Source of the DNA: Bradyrhizobium sp. Ash2021
GTDB lineage: Bacteria > Pseudomonadota > Alphaproteobacteria > Rhizobiales > Xanthobacteraceae
Direction: 5' to 3'
Assembly: GCF_031202265.1 (NCBI RefSeq)
Contig: NZ_CP100604.1
Location: 7,670,501 to 7,734,500 of the forward strand
DNA: 64,000 nt
The position numbers were made by a program, and so were the translations under genes. Positions 1 through 9,214 of this stretch are shown piece by piece (the first letter of the stretch is position 1; every line of letters starts with the position of its first letter). The notes below the pieces were generated by a model. It ran no database searches, was not told where the DNA came from, and worked only from the letters and a program-made list of their open reading frames with translations.

Positions 1-932
1 GACTGAGGGCTTCTATCGCTGCGCCCCTAATGGAGCTATTCGGGTTGTCGAGGAGTGGCAGCAGACTGTTGGTGACGGCGCGCGCACGCGCGCCGGTCGC
101 AATCTGACCAAGGGCTTGTGTCGCTGCATACACGATGGACGGGTCCTGGTCGCTGAGGAGGGGCAGCAGCTTGTCGATGACGGAGTCCGCGCGCCCGCCG
201 GTCGCAATCCGACCGAGGACCTGTGCCGCTGCGCCCTTGACGATCTTGTCCTGACCGCCGAGGAGCGGCTGCAGCTTGTTAATGACGGGGCCCGCGCGAT
301 CGCCGGTCGCAATCTGACCGAGAGCTTGTGCCGCTGCAGCGCTGACGGAGGAGTCCCGGTCGCCAAGGAGCGGCAGTAGCCTGTCGATGACCGCGCCCAC
401 GTGCTCGGCAGTCGCAATCTGACCGAGGGCTTGTGCCGCTGCGGCGCTGCTGGAGGCGTCCTGGTCCCTGAGCAGGGGCAGCAGCTTGTCGATGACGGGG
501 TCCGCGCGCCCGCCGGTCGCAATCTGACCGAGGGCTTGTATCGCCGCGCCCCTGATGGAGCTATTCGGATCGCCGAGGAGGGGCAGCAGCTTGTCGATGG
601 CCGGCCCCCCGCGCTCACCGGTCGCAATCTGACCGAGGGCTTGGGCCGCTGCGTATACAATGGACGTGTCCTGGTCACCGAGGAGGGGCAGCAACTTGTC
701 GATGACGGGCCCCGCACGCCCGCCGGTCGCAATCTGACCGAGGGCTTGGGCCGCTGCGCCTTTAACGACGTTGTTCTGATCGCCAAGGAGCGGCGTCAAC
801 TTGTCGATGACGGGGCCCGCGCGCTCGCCGATCGCAATCCGACCGAGGGCTTGTGCCGCAGCGGCGCTTATGGCGGGGTCGCGGTCACTGAGGAGCGGCA
901 GCAGCTTGTCGATGACGGGCCCCGCACGCCCG
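1..932. repeat. Nine 105-bp tandem repeats inside the HEAT gene
   Basis: The motif gtcgcaatctgacc recurs at an exact 105-bp spacing (the aat lies at 101, 206, 311, 416, 521, 626, 731 and 836). The period equals 35 codons, so each DNA unit encodes one helical repeat. Units are highly similar at the DNA level. Units in the 1-420 part look like counterparts of units at 421-840 (for example 'SIVYAA' and 'KGAAAQ' variants recur in the same order), which suggests a block duplication. Confidence 0.85.
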
Positions 933-1117
933 GAGGGCACAAACTTGGACAGGTACAAATCGGCGTCGAGCGCGATCCCGCCCCGAGTCGAGGCCAAATC
1001 GTTGATAGCTGCCTCAAACCCCCGCTCCATCCAATCCGGTGGTCGACGCTGGGCGTCGAACTGCGCCAGCGCTGGCACGGACAAGATCACGCCGATAAGA
1101 AGGACGCCGCTACGCAT
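1..1117 (-). CDS. Secreted HEAT-repeat protein, C-terminus cut by window edge
   Basis: The minus-strand frame from ATG at 1117 stays open to the window edge (372 codons, no stop), so the C-terminus is missing. It begins with a signal peptide (MRSGVLLIGVILSVPALA, cleavage before Gln). After about 60 residues come regular 35-residue repeats, each with the core VIDKLLPLL, a D-rich turn, then AAAQALGQIATG. This is the pattern of HEAT/PBS-lyase-type helical repeats that form protein-binding solenoids, so a periplasmic scaffold role is likely, but no partner is known. No catalytic domain is visible in the part present. Long open frames on the other strands here are by-products of the repeats. The identification as HEAT-like is from the repeat pattern; function is unassigned. 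Confidence 0.8.
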   Translation of the reverse strand, partial: MRSGVLLIGVILSVPALAQFDAQRRPPDWMERGFEAAINDLASTRGGIALDADLYLSKFVPSGRAGPVIDKLLPLLSDRDPAISAAAAQALGRIAIGERAGPVIDKLTPLLGDQNNVVKGAAAQALGQIATGGRAGPVIDKLLPLLGDQDTSIVYAAAQALGQIATGERGGPAIDKLLPLLGDPNSSIRGAAIQALGQIATGGRADPVIDKLLPLLRDQDASSSAAAAQALGQIATAEHVGAVIDRLLPLLGDRDSSVSAAAAQALGQIATGDRAGPVINKLQPLLGGQDKIVKGAAAQVLGRIATGGRADSVIDKLLPLLSDQDPSIVYAATQALGQIATGARARAVTNSLLPLLDNPNSSIRGAAIEALS

Positions 1118-1491
1118 TAGTAGACATCGGATCGGGTGCGAGAGTTCGAAATGGTCGCGCCGACCCTGCATTGCTTTCGCAGTCACGTGAGACTTTGCGT
1201 TGCCGGTAATCGCAACAGCTCCCAATCGGTCCGAAGTTCTCTCTGCATCGAGAAACGAATCGAGCTTGGACGGACGTTTCACGCCGGGCCTCCTCCCCTG
1301 CCAAGAATCATCACATCATCCAACCCAATACTCTCAAACGCGAAAGCCGATTTTGTACCTATGCCGACTTACGCTTCGATTTCTCATGCGGTTGGCCGGA
1401 TGCCATTATTCGTACAGCGCACGATGGTGCAATTACACTCAGCCACCCGCGACGCCGCTCCAGCGCGGCTGTCGCGGCGGAAAAACGATCT
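1118..1491. other. Gap with no recognised gene
   Basis: This is 374 bp between the HEAT gene start and the stop of the next minus-strand gene. It must hold the promoter of the HEAT gene, but no convincing -35/-10 pair was picked out. Short plus-strand open frames here have no ribosome site or recognisable content. Confidence 0.4.
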
Positions 1492-1986
1492 CTATAAAAA
1501 GCGCTTCGCAGTCTCCAGTCGCTCCTTCAGCACATCCCGAAACCGCACGTAGTTGCTATAGGAGACGGGATCCACGCCGCTCGCACCCCCAGAACAACTG
1601 TTATGCAAACCGACGATTAATGCGTCCAACTGACTCACACCAGTGTTGATCTGTTGCACAGCATCCGATGTCTGGCCTGTTGCCAAAGCCGTTCTTGCGG
1701 CGCTGAATGCATTGACAGCCAAGTTGCCGGATTTCTGCTTTTCACTCCAGCCAACTGGGGGCAATCCGCTCGACCCGCCAGAGCAACCCTGGCTCACCGA
1801 CGCCATTACATTTTGGAGCTGAGGGATTGCTTCGCCCAGGATCTGGTCTAAAACGACCTTCGCTTCGACTGCGAAGGCGACATTGGCGAACGGAGCCCAC
1901 AAGAGAGCCCCACAAAGGATGGAGGCAGTTCTAGGCTGCAGCGAACGAGATACCAGATTTTTAGAGCGTGTGATTTCAAAGGTCAT
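1492..1986 (-). CDS. Small secreted protein of unknown function
   Basis: Encodes 164 residues. ATG at 1986 is preceded by AGAGGA at a normal distance. The N-terminus is basic, then a hydrophobic segment ends AFANVAFA, a plausible signal peptide cleaved near residue 39. The mature part has two similar Cys-Gly patches (SQGCSGGSSG and NSCSGGASG), each followed by a P-V motif (LPPVGWSEK and VDPVSYSNY). This suggests an internal duplication and perhaps one disulfide. It belongs to no family I recognise. It stands alone, 370 bp downstream (on its strand) of nothing related. Confidence 0.65.
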   Translation of the reverse strand: MTFEITRSKNLVSRSLQPRTASILCGALLWAPFANVAFAVEAKVVLDQILGEAIPQLQNVMASVSQGCSGGSSGLPPVGWSEKQKSGNLAVNAFSAARTALATGQTSDAVQQINTGVSQLDALIVGLHNSCSGGASGVDPVSYSNYVRFRDVLKERLETAKRFL

Positions 1987-2202
1987 TTGAGGATCCTCTT
2001 TGCTTCGATTTCCTCATAAAACGACCCTCCCTCTCTATAAATAGAACGACTATCATCTTGCCGAGTTTACCACACAGCGATGTTCCGACCTACGAAGTCC
2101 TTACTGGGGTAGGTGGCAAAAATTTCGCGAACTTGCAGCGGGACGGCAGCGCTTTGCAAACAACCTTATGCATGAGACGAAGGGTTTTGATCTGACGCCG
2201 CG

Positions 2203-3948
2203 CTATAGTGGTCGACTCGCGATGAGTTCGGCGACGACATCGCGCGCCGCAGCCCGGGCGGGACTCATCGAAACTTCCTTGATCCCCCACTGTTCGGCCA
2301 ACAATGAAAGATGCCGCTTCTGCCGTTGTTCGCAGGCATCGAGGTCCCATCGGGGCAGACCAACCAGTTCCTGCGCACTCGCGTAAGTGGCTCTCTTTTT
2401 CCCGGCTGCTGTATTTCCTTGACCAGAGTAGATCTTCTTCTTTTCGGCGAAGGGTGCGTTCGAAGCGCTGGAATTCTTGCGGGAGGTCAACAGAACGAGA
2501 TTGCCGATAGTGTCCGTCACCGCGCTCCGGCGCGCTTGATCGAATTCGATCCATTCACCCTTCTCCGGGTTCTGAGGAAGAATGTGCTCCACTGTCTTTT
2601 GACCTTCCCAAACGACGGGCTGCTCCGCGAGGAGCCGGTCCAGCCGCTCTAGTATGGCGCGCACGACTCTGACGGGGAATCGGCTATAGATCGGACCGCT
2701 CAACGCCAGCCACGCATCCTCGTTTTCCTCTGCGGTCGGCGTCAGGCAGGCGTCCAACTTCGCGTCCAGTCCGCGCAAAGCCCGAATTATCTCGGCATAC
2801 CGGTTCAGCCGTTGTGTGTCGTATCGCCGAGCAAGCTGCATCATCCACGCGAGCCCCTCTAGCTTTGTCAAGACGAAGATCAGCCTTTCCGACGATCCAA
2901 ATTTCGTCGCTGCCGCGAGCGCAAGTGGCATCCAGTCCCTGTTGGGCAGAAGACGAAGTCCGGAGAGCGCTTCCATGCCGTCGCGCCTCAAACTTTCGGG
3001 GAAGTCCTCCCCGTCGCCGTCCAAGATCTCAGCTATCCAACGCTTCGCCGGTGCAAGCTCGTCGTCCAAGAATTTTTTGACTTCCGCGGAAGAGGCTCCC
3101 TTGAACCGCTCTTCATATGCCTCGCTCAGGGAGCGCCGGTTTTTGGTTTCCTCACGGATGAAACGGAGGTTCTCCAGAAGCCCCTCGAACTCCTCGCGTC
3201 CCAGGTCGGCCTCGAATTCTCTCCACCGTGCGGCTTGATGCGCGATCTCCGCCGGCGCGACCTTGCTGAGTAGGTCGGCCTTGATCACGTCGGCGTTCGA
3301 CAGGTCCAGACCGCGGTCGTTCAACACCCTGAATATCCTCAGGGCGGCGGCTCGCGATTCCGTCGAAACGACAACGAGGACGCACCGTCTCAACAGGAAC
3401 TTGACGATCAACTGACGATCGACGTCGTTCAACGACGAGACGCTCGCACGCAACTTGACCGCGTTCTCCCACATCAAACGCTGAGACTCGTTCTTCGGCT
3501 TGTGAGGTGGCTCGGTCTTGGCTGTGGCGCCGGGGACTTGGATTGCTTCTCGAAAGAAGACACGATCTTCCACGTGTGCGATGACTCGCACAGCCTCGAC
3601 TTGATCCATGAACGGGTTTGGCTCGATGTAGACGGTGGCCCCAAGCGCATCACGTTCCTGCTGTTCCGTGGCTGCGTCTCGGAGAACCGCGGCGAGAATC
3701 GTCAACGTGGTGAGGCGCTGCTGGCCATCCACGACCTGGCCGATTACTTGGCCGTGCGGCTTGATGAGAACGATGCTACCTAGAAAGTACGGCTCGCCAT
3801 CGCCCGACTGCATTGCCTCACGGAGGTCTTCGAACAGCTGCAAGGCATGTTCTGGAAGCCAGGCGTAGGGACGTTGGTAGGGCGGTATTTCGTGGACGAA
3901 GGTATCGCCCAGGACGTCGGCCACGGCGTGTTGGTTGGCGGAAATCAC
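2203..3948 (-). CDS. DUF262/DUF1524 protein (GmrSD-like putative DNA endonuclease)
   Basis: Encodes 581 residues. The start is GTG at 3948, chosen because GGGAGGAG sits just upstream. The N-terminal DUF262 domain shows IPPYQRPYAW (21-30) and VDGQQRLTTL (about 73-82), the ParB/GmrS-like nucleotide-binding motifs. Near the C-terminus HILPQNP (about 455-461), followed by GNLVLLTSRKN, is the DUF1524 His-Me/HNH nuclease signature. This family includes the type IV enzyme GmrSD and BrxU, which cut modified phage DNA with NTP dependence. An anti-phage role is therefore reasonable by family, but the target modification cannot be read from sequence. It appears monocistronic. All key motifs are intact. 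Confidence 0.85.
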   Translation of the reverse strand: MISANQHAVADVLGDTFVHEIPPYQRPYAWLPEHALQLFEDLREAMQSGDGEPYFLGSIVLIKPHGQVIGQVVDGQQRLTTLTILAAVLRDAATEQQERDALGATVYIEPNPFMDQVEAVRVIAHVEDRVFFREAIQVPGATAKTEPPHKPKNESQRLMWENAVKLRASVSSLNDVDRQLIVKFLLRRCVLVVVSTESRAAALRIFRVLNDRGLDLSNADVIKADLLSKVAPAEIAHQAARWREFEADLGREEFEGLLENLRFIREETKNRRSLSEAYEERFKGASSAEVKKFLDDELAPAKRWIAEILDGDGEDFPESLRRDGMEALSGLRLLPNRDWMPLALAAATKFGSSERLIFVLTKLEGLAWMMQLARRYDTQRLNRYAEIIRALRGLDAKLDACLTPTAEENEDAWLALSGPIYSRFPVRVVRAILERLDRLLAEQPVVWEGQKTVEHILPQNPEKGEWIEFDQARRSAVTDTIGNLVLLTSRKNSSASNAPFAEKKKIYSGQGNTAAGKKRATYASAQELVGLPRWDLDACEQRQKRHLSLLAEQWGIKEVSMSPARAAARDVVAELIASRPL

Positions 3949-4092
3949 CTATGCTCCTCCCCAATATGTCTCCAATTTAGATACAACTTCAAGTTCGCTG
4001 TCCACCCTTCGAAATTCTTCCGTTGTGCTAATGGTCGGCATACGGGCATTGTCTATGCTGCCGTAAAAGGAGCGGATCCGGGAGGGGTACAG

Positions 4093-4434
4093 ATGGATAC
4101 TGCATTGAAGGCGAAGATTCGTGCCGAACTGTTCCGTTGTGCGGTTGCCGGGACCTTCCCGACCTACACGGAGTTTTTCAATCGGATCCACCCCGGAAGG
4201 CAGATGGGCAATTTTCCCTACCAGACCCATTTTAACGAGATCGCGAAGGAGGAGCGCGACCTCGGATATCCGGATATTACCTTCCTTGTTAGAGGCGTGA
4301 ATGGATATCCGAACCAGATCGATTTTCGCGATGCTCGGAAGGGTCCCGACGACGATCAACTCCTAAGTTTGCGTGCAGGTACAGATAGGCTTATCGAACT
4401 CTACTGTCCGCCGGATACTCCGAAGCCTTATTGA
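4093..4434 (+). CDS. Hypothetical protein, 113 residues
   Basis: ATG at 4093 is chosen over upstream in-frame starts because GGGAGGGG lies 5-6 bp before it. The protein starts MDTALKAKIRAELFRCAVAG and has TYTEFFNRIHPGRQMGNFPYQTHFNEIAKEERDLGYPDITFLV. It is soluble, without a signal peptide or membrane segment. It is divergent from the DUF262 gene (144 bp between starts) and convergent with the exonuclease gene. I do not recognise the family. The helical region containing 'EIAKEERDLGYPD' resembles small accessory proteins of genomic islands, which is only an impression. Confidence 0.6.
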   Translation: MDTALKAKIRAELFRCAVAGTFPTYTEFFNRIHPGRQMGNFPYQTHFNEIAKEERDLGYPDITFLVRGVNGYPNQIDFRDARKGPDDDQLLSLRAGTDRLIELYCPPDTPKPY

Positions 4435-4555
4435 CCTGCAGAAAGACGTCTCGTTTAAGAGTTCTTGCCTGTGCGCGCTTCATTCGCGAAATCGCAACCA
4501 GCGGCGGTACACGCTCGGCATGGCTCGGAACATCGAATTGAAAAATGGTGGCGCG

Positions 4556-5449
4556 CTAAATTCTCGCCGAGAACCGCGTGAACGCCGTCAAGGACTGCTG
4601 GCGGGGCTCCACGTCACGAAGGTAGATCTCAGTCCGCAGGAAAGATATCTCGTCCTGCAGCACGGTCTCGCAGACGTCGACGTACCAACTCTTCGGTCTG
4701 CCGTCGCTGCCATCGGACCACTTGTAACCGCGGCGCTTCAACGAGTCCTTCAGTTCGAACGGCGATTGCTCGGCCCAGACGCGCACCGTCGGCCTGCGGG
4801 CGGTCTCCAACAGCAGCGCGAGCGCCGGCGCGCCGGTCGCCGGCAGTTCGAACGCGAGGACCTCCAGCAGCGCGTGGCAATCGTCGACGGCGCGGTGGGC
4901 GGCATGGAAATAGCCCGCGCCGTTCAGCAGATAGCCGAGTTGCGCGCCCGCGAAACCGTGCTTTCTCCACTCGATCTCGGTGGCGCTACAGGCCCAAGGC
5001 TTCTGTTCGAACACCGGCCAATAACGTTCGGCGAATTTCCGATCAAACCCACTATTGTGTGCGATCGCGATCACGGCGTCGTCGACGAACGCCGCCACCG
5101 CTGCCTCCTCTATCCGGTGCCCGGCAACCATCTCGTCGGTGATTCCGGTTAGCGCGGTGATCTCGGATGGAATCGGGATCGACGGCTCGTTAAAGGCGGA
5201 GAACGTGTCTATGAGGCCGGCGATGCGACCGTCCGGAAAGTAGTCGAACTTGACCATCCCGAGCTCGATGATCTCGTTTTTCTGAGTGTCGAGGCCCGTG
5301 GTTTCGGTGTCGAGCAGCACGGCGGTCCGCGTGTCGTGACCGGTGGGCACAGAGGAAATCCTTGGGACCAGCCGTCGCAGGACGCGATAATCCGGAGATC
5401 GGCTTAACGTGTCGGCCATCGCGGCCAGGCTGATGGTGTCCTGAAACAT
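4556..5449 (-). CDS. 3'-5' exonuclease, DnaQ/DEDDh family
   Basis: Encodes 297 residues. The DEDDh active site is complete: DTETTG (D47, E49), HNSGFD with D136, and the HRAVDD block giving H185 and D190. This fold removes nucleotides from 3' ends and is found in the epsilon proofreading subunit of DNA polymerase III and in stand-alone nucleases. The protein is longer than dnaQ epsilon and has an extra C-terminal part (about 215-297, WAEQSPFELKDSLKRRGYKW) resembling a domain seen in stand-alone DnaQ-like exonucleases. That suggests a dedicated nuclease and not the replicative subunit. It is transcribed alone. Confidence 0.85.
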   Translation of the reverse strand: MFQDTISLAAMADTLSRSPDYRVLRRLVPRISSVPTGHDTRTAVLLDTETTGLDTQKNEIIELGMVKFDYFPDGRIAGLIDTFSAFNEPSIPIPSEITALTGITDEMVAGHRIEEAAVAAFVDDAVIAIAHNSGFDRKFAERYWPVFEQKPWACSATEIEWRKHGFAGAQLGYLLNGAGYFHAAHRAVDDCHALLEVLAFELPATGAPALALLLETARRPTVRVWAEQSPFELKDSLKRRGYKWSDGSDGRPKSWYVDVCETVLQDEISFLRTEIYLRDVEPRQQSLTAFTRFSARI

Positions 5450-5714
5450 CTCATTCCGAATGTAGATTGCGGGTGGACCGGTAGATCCGGCGAAGGCGCA
5501 CCCTAAACGGCACGGCGACCGCTAGGTATCGAAAAAGTAGGCGATCTGCAGGCTTTTCGCGGAAATTGGGCGGATTTGGCGGCGTTGCGGGCACCGCGGG
5601 GGACTTGGCACCGCTGTCGTGTCCGCGGAAGGGGCTAGGCAATTACTCGAGGAAGACTCGGCGGCAGCTCGTTCGAGCAGCCGGGCTCGCGCACTTGTTC
5701 TTCTCGTTAGGGGC

Positions 5715-6338
5715 TCAGCAGCCAGCGTAACTCGTCTCAACTTTCTCTGGTTCTACTCGGACAGCTCGCGAGAACTGGACCACGGCCGTGTAGAATGCCG
5801 AGGTCATCGTCAATTCCACGATCGCTTTCGGTGAAAACACCTGCCTGACCTGCAACATCGTCGGATCGTCGACCGTCCCATTGGCAAGCATGCTGTCGAC
5901 GTATTGCAGGATCAGTCGCTGTCGATCGCTATAAATTGCCTTGCTCTTCCAATCCGGAAGACCATCGACCTGCTGCTCAGTCAATCCGCAACTGAGCCCT
6001 ATTCTACGGTGCTGGGCGAATTCGTAGTCGCCGCCCTTCAGCTGGGTCGTCCGGATAATCACCAGTTCGCGGTCGGCCCGGGACGTCTCTCCATTCTGCC
6101 GAAGCGCTGTCGCAAAAGCTGCGAAGCCCCGGTACACTTCGGGCGCGTTGGCAATCGTTCGGTGAATGTTGAGCGGTCCGGCGTTCTTCGCTTTCATCGC
6201 ATCGAACATCGGCTTGGTGACCGGATCGGTGGTGTCGCTGTCCACCAACGGAAACGTGCTTACGACCGCCGGTTCAGCCCAAGCTCCAACTGAAAGCAAA
6301 AGTATACCCGCGACAGTCAGTGGCAGTGATTTTTTCAT
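5715..6338 (-). CDS. Secreted carboxymuconolactone decarboxylase family protein
   Basis: Encodes 207 residues from ATG 6338, chosen because TGGAGGTT precedes it and MKKSLPLTVAGILLLSVGAWA then forms a clean signal peptide; an in-frame start further upstream would bury it. The mature part matches the AhpD/CMD-like fold, with FAAFATALR, LVIIRTTQLKGGDYEFAQH and the IGLSCGLTEQQVDGL helix. The paired CxxC of peroxidase-type AhpD is absent (only one Cys in that helix), so a thiol peroxidase role is unlikely. It lies 29 bp downstream of the thiolase gene and probably ends the same operon. Confidence 0.82.
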   Translation of the reverse strand: MKKSLPLTVAGILLLSVGAWAEPAVVSTFPLVDSDTTDPVTKPMFDAMKAKNAGPLNIHRTIANAPEVYRGFAAFATALRQNGETSRADRELVIIRTTQLKGGDYEFAQHRRIGLSCGLTEQQVDGLPDWKSKAIYSDRQRLILQYVDSMLANGTVDDPTMLQVRQVFSPKAIVELTMTSAFYTAVVQFSRAVRVEPEKVETSYAGC

Positions 6339-6367
6339 GTAACCTCCATAGTCCCGACAGAGCTTCT

Positions 6368-7630
6368 TTAGTTCTTGGATGCCGAACCTTCGAGAATTGT
6401 CACGGCACAAACCGCTTCTTCCAGGCCAATCACGCCGCCGCCGTTTTCGATCAGGCCGATGTTCGCACCTTCAACCTGGCGCGCTCCCGCCTCGCGGCGA
6501 AGCTGGCCAACGATTTCCGACACCATCGACAGCCCCGTGGCGGCGATCGGATGCCCCTTCGAGACCAGACCGCCGGACGTGTTGACCGGAAGCCTGCCGC
6601 CCAGCGCCGTCGCGCCGGATTCGACGAAACGCCCGCCTTCGCCTTCGGCGCAGAAGCGCAGCATTTCCATCTGGTAGACCTCGCAAAATGACGTTGCGTC
6701 GTGCACCTCGGCAAGGTCGATGTCTTCGGGACCAACCCCTGCCATGTCGTATGCGCGATCGCCGGCAACTCGGCTCAGACTTGGCTCGTCCGGCGCGCGA
6801 TGCTTTCCACCGGAGATGGCGCTCGCCCTGATCCGGATGGCGCGGGCAGCGACCTGCGGGGGCAATTTCCTGAGCCGCTCCTCCGAACAGACGATAGCTG
6901 CCGCGGCTCCGTCGCCGATCGGAGCGCACATCGCTCGCGTCAGGGGGCCGCTGACCGGCCGGTCGGCCAAAACCTCGTCCGTGGTCATCCGGAAGCGATA
7001 CTGGGCCTTGGGATTGAGCGAGCCGTGGACATGATTCTTCGCGGCGGCGATCGCGATCTGCTCGCGGGTCGTGCCATAGCGATGCATGTGATAGCTGGCC
7101 TGGACACCATAGGTATCCATCGCGATCGACCGGTCGGGCGAAGGCGCCCAGACCGCACCCGAACGCTCCGCGAGATCGCGGTACTCGTTCAGCCAACGCT
7201 CCTGATCGAACCGGTCGAAGCCGCCGCCGATCTCCTTGAGCATCTGCCCGGGGGCGGATGGGTCGTAGAGCTTCTCGACACCGACCGCGAGCGCAATGTC
7301 GGTCTGGCCGGACAAAACGTCCTTCCATGCGAGATGCAGCGCCATCGAACCGGTGGCGCACGCGCCCTCGACGTTGGCGATCGGCAGCCGCTCCGGCAGG
7401 ACGCCTTCATCCATGAGCGGCGACAGGCAGACCTGACCGCGGATCATGGTCTGGCCGGAGACGTGCAGCAGGCAATTGCCGAAATAGGCCTGACCTACGG
7501 CCAGCCCATCGCCAAGACCGGCGTCACCGAGGGCGCCGTGTACGGCTTCCCGGGCCAGCGCGCGATGATCCTTGCTGATCCACCGGCCGAAATCGGTAGA
7601 AAAAGAACCGATGATGAATACGTCACCCAT
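6368..7630 (-). CDS. Thiolase (SCP-x / lipid-transfer type acetyl-CoA acetyltransferase)
   Basis: Encodes 420 residues. The nucleophilic Cys lies in EGACATGS (C91). HDATSFCE and GGLVSKGHPIAATG supply the active-site His elements, and ENGGGVIG near the end is the usual glycine loop. This fits the thiolase superfamily that cleaves or condenses acyl-CoA chains, particularly the SCP-x branch common in degradative clusters. It is followed at 18 bp upstream (on its strand) by an acyl-CoA ligase gene and then a binding-protein gene, so import, CoA activation and thiolysis of an organic acid is the likely order of events. The substrate is unknown. Confidence 0.87.
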   Translation of the reverse strand: MGDVFIIGSFSTDFGRWISKDHRALAREAVHGALGDAGLGDGLAVGQAYFGNCLLHVSGQTMIRGQVCLSPLMDEGVLPERLPIANVEGACATGSMALHLAWKDVLSGQTDIALAVGVEKLYDPSAPGQMLKEIGGGFDRFDQERWLNEYRDLAERSGAVWAPSPDRSIAMDTYGVQASYHMHRYGTTREQIAIAAAKNHVHGSLNPKAQYRFRMTTDEVLADRPVSGPLTRAMCAPIGDGAAAAIVCSEERLRKLPPQVAARAIRIRASAISGGKHRAPDEPSLSRVAGDRAYDMAGVGPEDIDLAEVHDATSFCEVYQMEMLRFCAEGEGGRFVESGATALGGRLPVNTSGGLVSKGHPIAATGLSMVSEIVGQLRREAGARQVEGANIGLIENGGGVIGLEEAVCAVTILEGSASKN

Positions 7631-7648
7631 GACTTACCTCGGTCAATT

Positions 7649-9202
7649 CTAGACGGCGCGCGAGCGGCCTTCCCAGTAGCGATCGCGGATTGCGCGCTTT
7701 AGAACCTTGCCGACCGGGCTGCGGGGCAAGGTCGGCCAGATCTCGATCGCCTTCGGCGTCTTCACGCCACCCAGCGTCGCGCGGCAGAACGCGATCAGTT
7801 CATCCGCTGTGGCGCTTGCGCCGGCCTTGAGTTCGACGACCGCGGTGACCGCCTCGCCCCATTTCTCGTCAGGTATGCCGATGACCGCGCAATCCTGCAC
7901 GGACTGGTGCGCCAGCAGTCGCGCTTCGACCTCGGTCGAAAACACGTTGAAACCGCCGGAGATGATCATGTCGCGCTTGCGGTCGACGATGTAGACGTAG
8001 CCGTCCTCATCCTTGAATCCAATGTCGCCGGTGTGGTGCCAGCCGAAGCCGGAAACCGCGCGCGTCGCCTCGGGATCCTTGTAGTATTCCTTCATCACCA
8101 AGCAGCCCCGGGCGACGATCTCACCGACGGAGCGTGGTGCGAGAAGACTTCCATGTTCGTCCATGATCTCGACGCGGCTGAACATGGTCGGACGCCCGCA
8201 ACTTCGCAGCAGGTCGGAACCGGCGGCGAGGCCCCGCTTGTGGTCATCGGGCGACAGGAACGTCAGGAAGAATGGCGCTTCCGCCTGACCGAAGGCTTGA
8301 GCCATCACTGGACCAAAGACTTCTACCGCGGTGCGTAGCCTTTCGGGCGCCACCGGCGCGGCCGAGATCAGGAAGAACCGCAGCGACGACAGTTTCTTCG
8401 TCCGCAGCTCCGGACTCGACAGCAGAGCGTAGAGAACGGTCGGCGGCAGATAGAGATGCGTGACGCCATGCTTTTCGATCGCGTCGAGGATCACCGCCGG
8501 GTCGACCTTGTCGAGGATGACATTGGTGGGTGCCATGGGCATCAGCATCAGCGCCAGCACGCCGGCGCCGTGTGTCATCGGCGCGACGCACAGATGCACG
8601 GGAGCAGGCCCGGTCGCGTCGTTGCACGTCCAGAAGTTCGCGATCAGCGTCTCCCAGGTCTGGTTGGTCCACACGGCGCCCTTGGAGCGTCCGGTGGTAC
8701 CGCCCGTCGCGAGAATATTGCAGGGTCGTAGAGGATCGTCAGGGAGATCGGGAATGGCCGCCGTCGCGCCGTCGCAGAACTCGGACAATGACGGTCCTGG
8801 CCCGCTGCGGTCGTCCAGGCAGATCATCAGCTTCAATTGCGGCGCGCTGGCCTTGAGCTGCCGGATTTCGGCTTCGAAAGTGCTGTGGTAGAAGATGCAC
8901 TCCACATCGGTGTAATTCATGAAGGCCGAGTTATCCTCGACCGTGTTGCGGGCGTTCAGAGGAACCCAGACGCGTCCACAGCGGAAGATGCCGAGCATCG
9001 CAATGAACGCCCGGGCGTCGTTCGGGCTGTAAACGGCGATCTTTCCGTCCCTGGAAATGCCGGCCCCCTCGATCGCGGACGCGATGCGAAGCGACTGCTG
9101 CTGCGCCTGCGCATAGGTCAGGGAAGACCCGTCTGGCTGAACGAAGGCAACCTTCGACGGATGGCTCGTAGCACTGTTGTCGAAATAGTCGATCAACCTC
9201 AC
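7649..9202 (-). CDS. Acyl-CoA synthetase (AMP-forming)
   Basis: Encodes 517 residues, normal for the ANL superfamily. The P-loop-like ATGGTTGRSKGAVWT (about 166-180), the GYVYIVDRKRDMIISGGFNVF hinge block, and the C-terminal lysine motif RSPVGKVLKRAIR are all present. The enzyme would adenylate a carboxylate and transfer it to CoA. It sits between the thiolase and a periplasmic binding protein gene, with gaps of 18 and 12 bp, which indicates one operon. The substrate is probably an aromatic or medium-chain acid because of the neighbours; this cannot be fixed from sequence. Confidence 0.9.
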   Translation of the reverse strand: MRLIDYFDNSATSHPSKVAFVQPDGSSLTYAQAQQQSLRIASAIEGAGISRDGKIAVYSPNDARAFIAMLGIFRCGRVWVPLNARNTVEDNSAFMNYTDVECIFYHSTFEAEIRQLKASAPQLKLMICLDDRSGPGPSLSEFCDGATAAIPDLPDDPLRPCNILATGGTTGRSKGAVWTNQTWETLIANFWTCNDATGPAPVHLCVAPMTHGAGVLALMLMPMAPTNVILDKVDPAVILDAIEKHGVTHLYLPPTVLYALLSSPELRTKKLSSLRFFLISAAPVAPERLRTAVEVFGPVMAQAFGQAEAPFFLTFLSPDDHKRGLAAGSDLLRSCGRPTMFSRVEIMDEHGSLLAPRSVGEIVARGCLVMKEYYKDPEATRAVSGFGWHHTGDIGFKDEDGYVYIVDRKRDMIISGGFNVFSTEVEARLLAHQSVQDCAVIGIPDEKWGEAVTAVVELKAGASATADELIAFCRATLGGVKTPKAIEIWPTLPRSPVGKVLKRAIRDRYWEGRSRAV

Positions 9203-9214
9203 GACGCTTCCCCT

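Noticed and set aside
1..932. CRISPR-like regular spacing
   Set aside because: The 105-bp units are similar along their whole length with no unique spacers and encode protein repeats.
13..1120. Long Arg/Ser/Pro-rich open frames on both strands over the tandem repeats
   Set aside because: They arise because a 105-bp period keeps all frames periodic. Only the frame from 1117 has a signal peptide and HEAT-like helices.
4373..5152. A 259-residue plus-strand frame over the exonuclease gene
   Set aside because: Antisense to the DEDDh exonuclease, whose catalytic motifs are all in the minus frame.
6471..7361. A 296-residue minus-strand frame inside the thiolase gene
   Set aside because: A high-GC shadow frame, Arg-rich, lying wholly within a clear thiolase.
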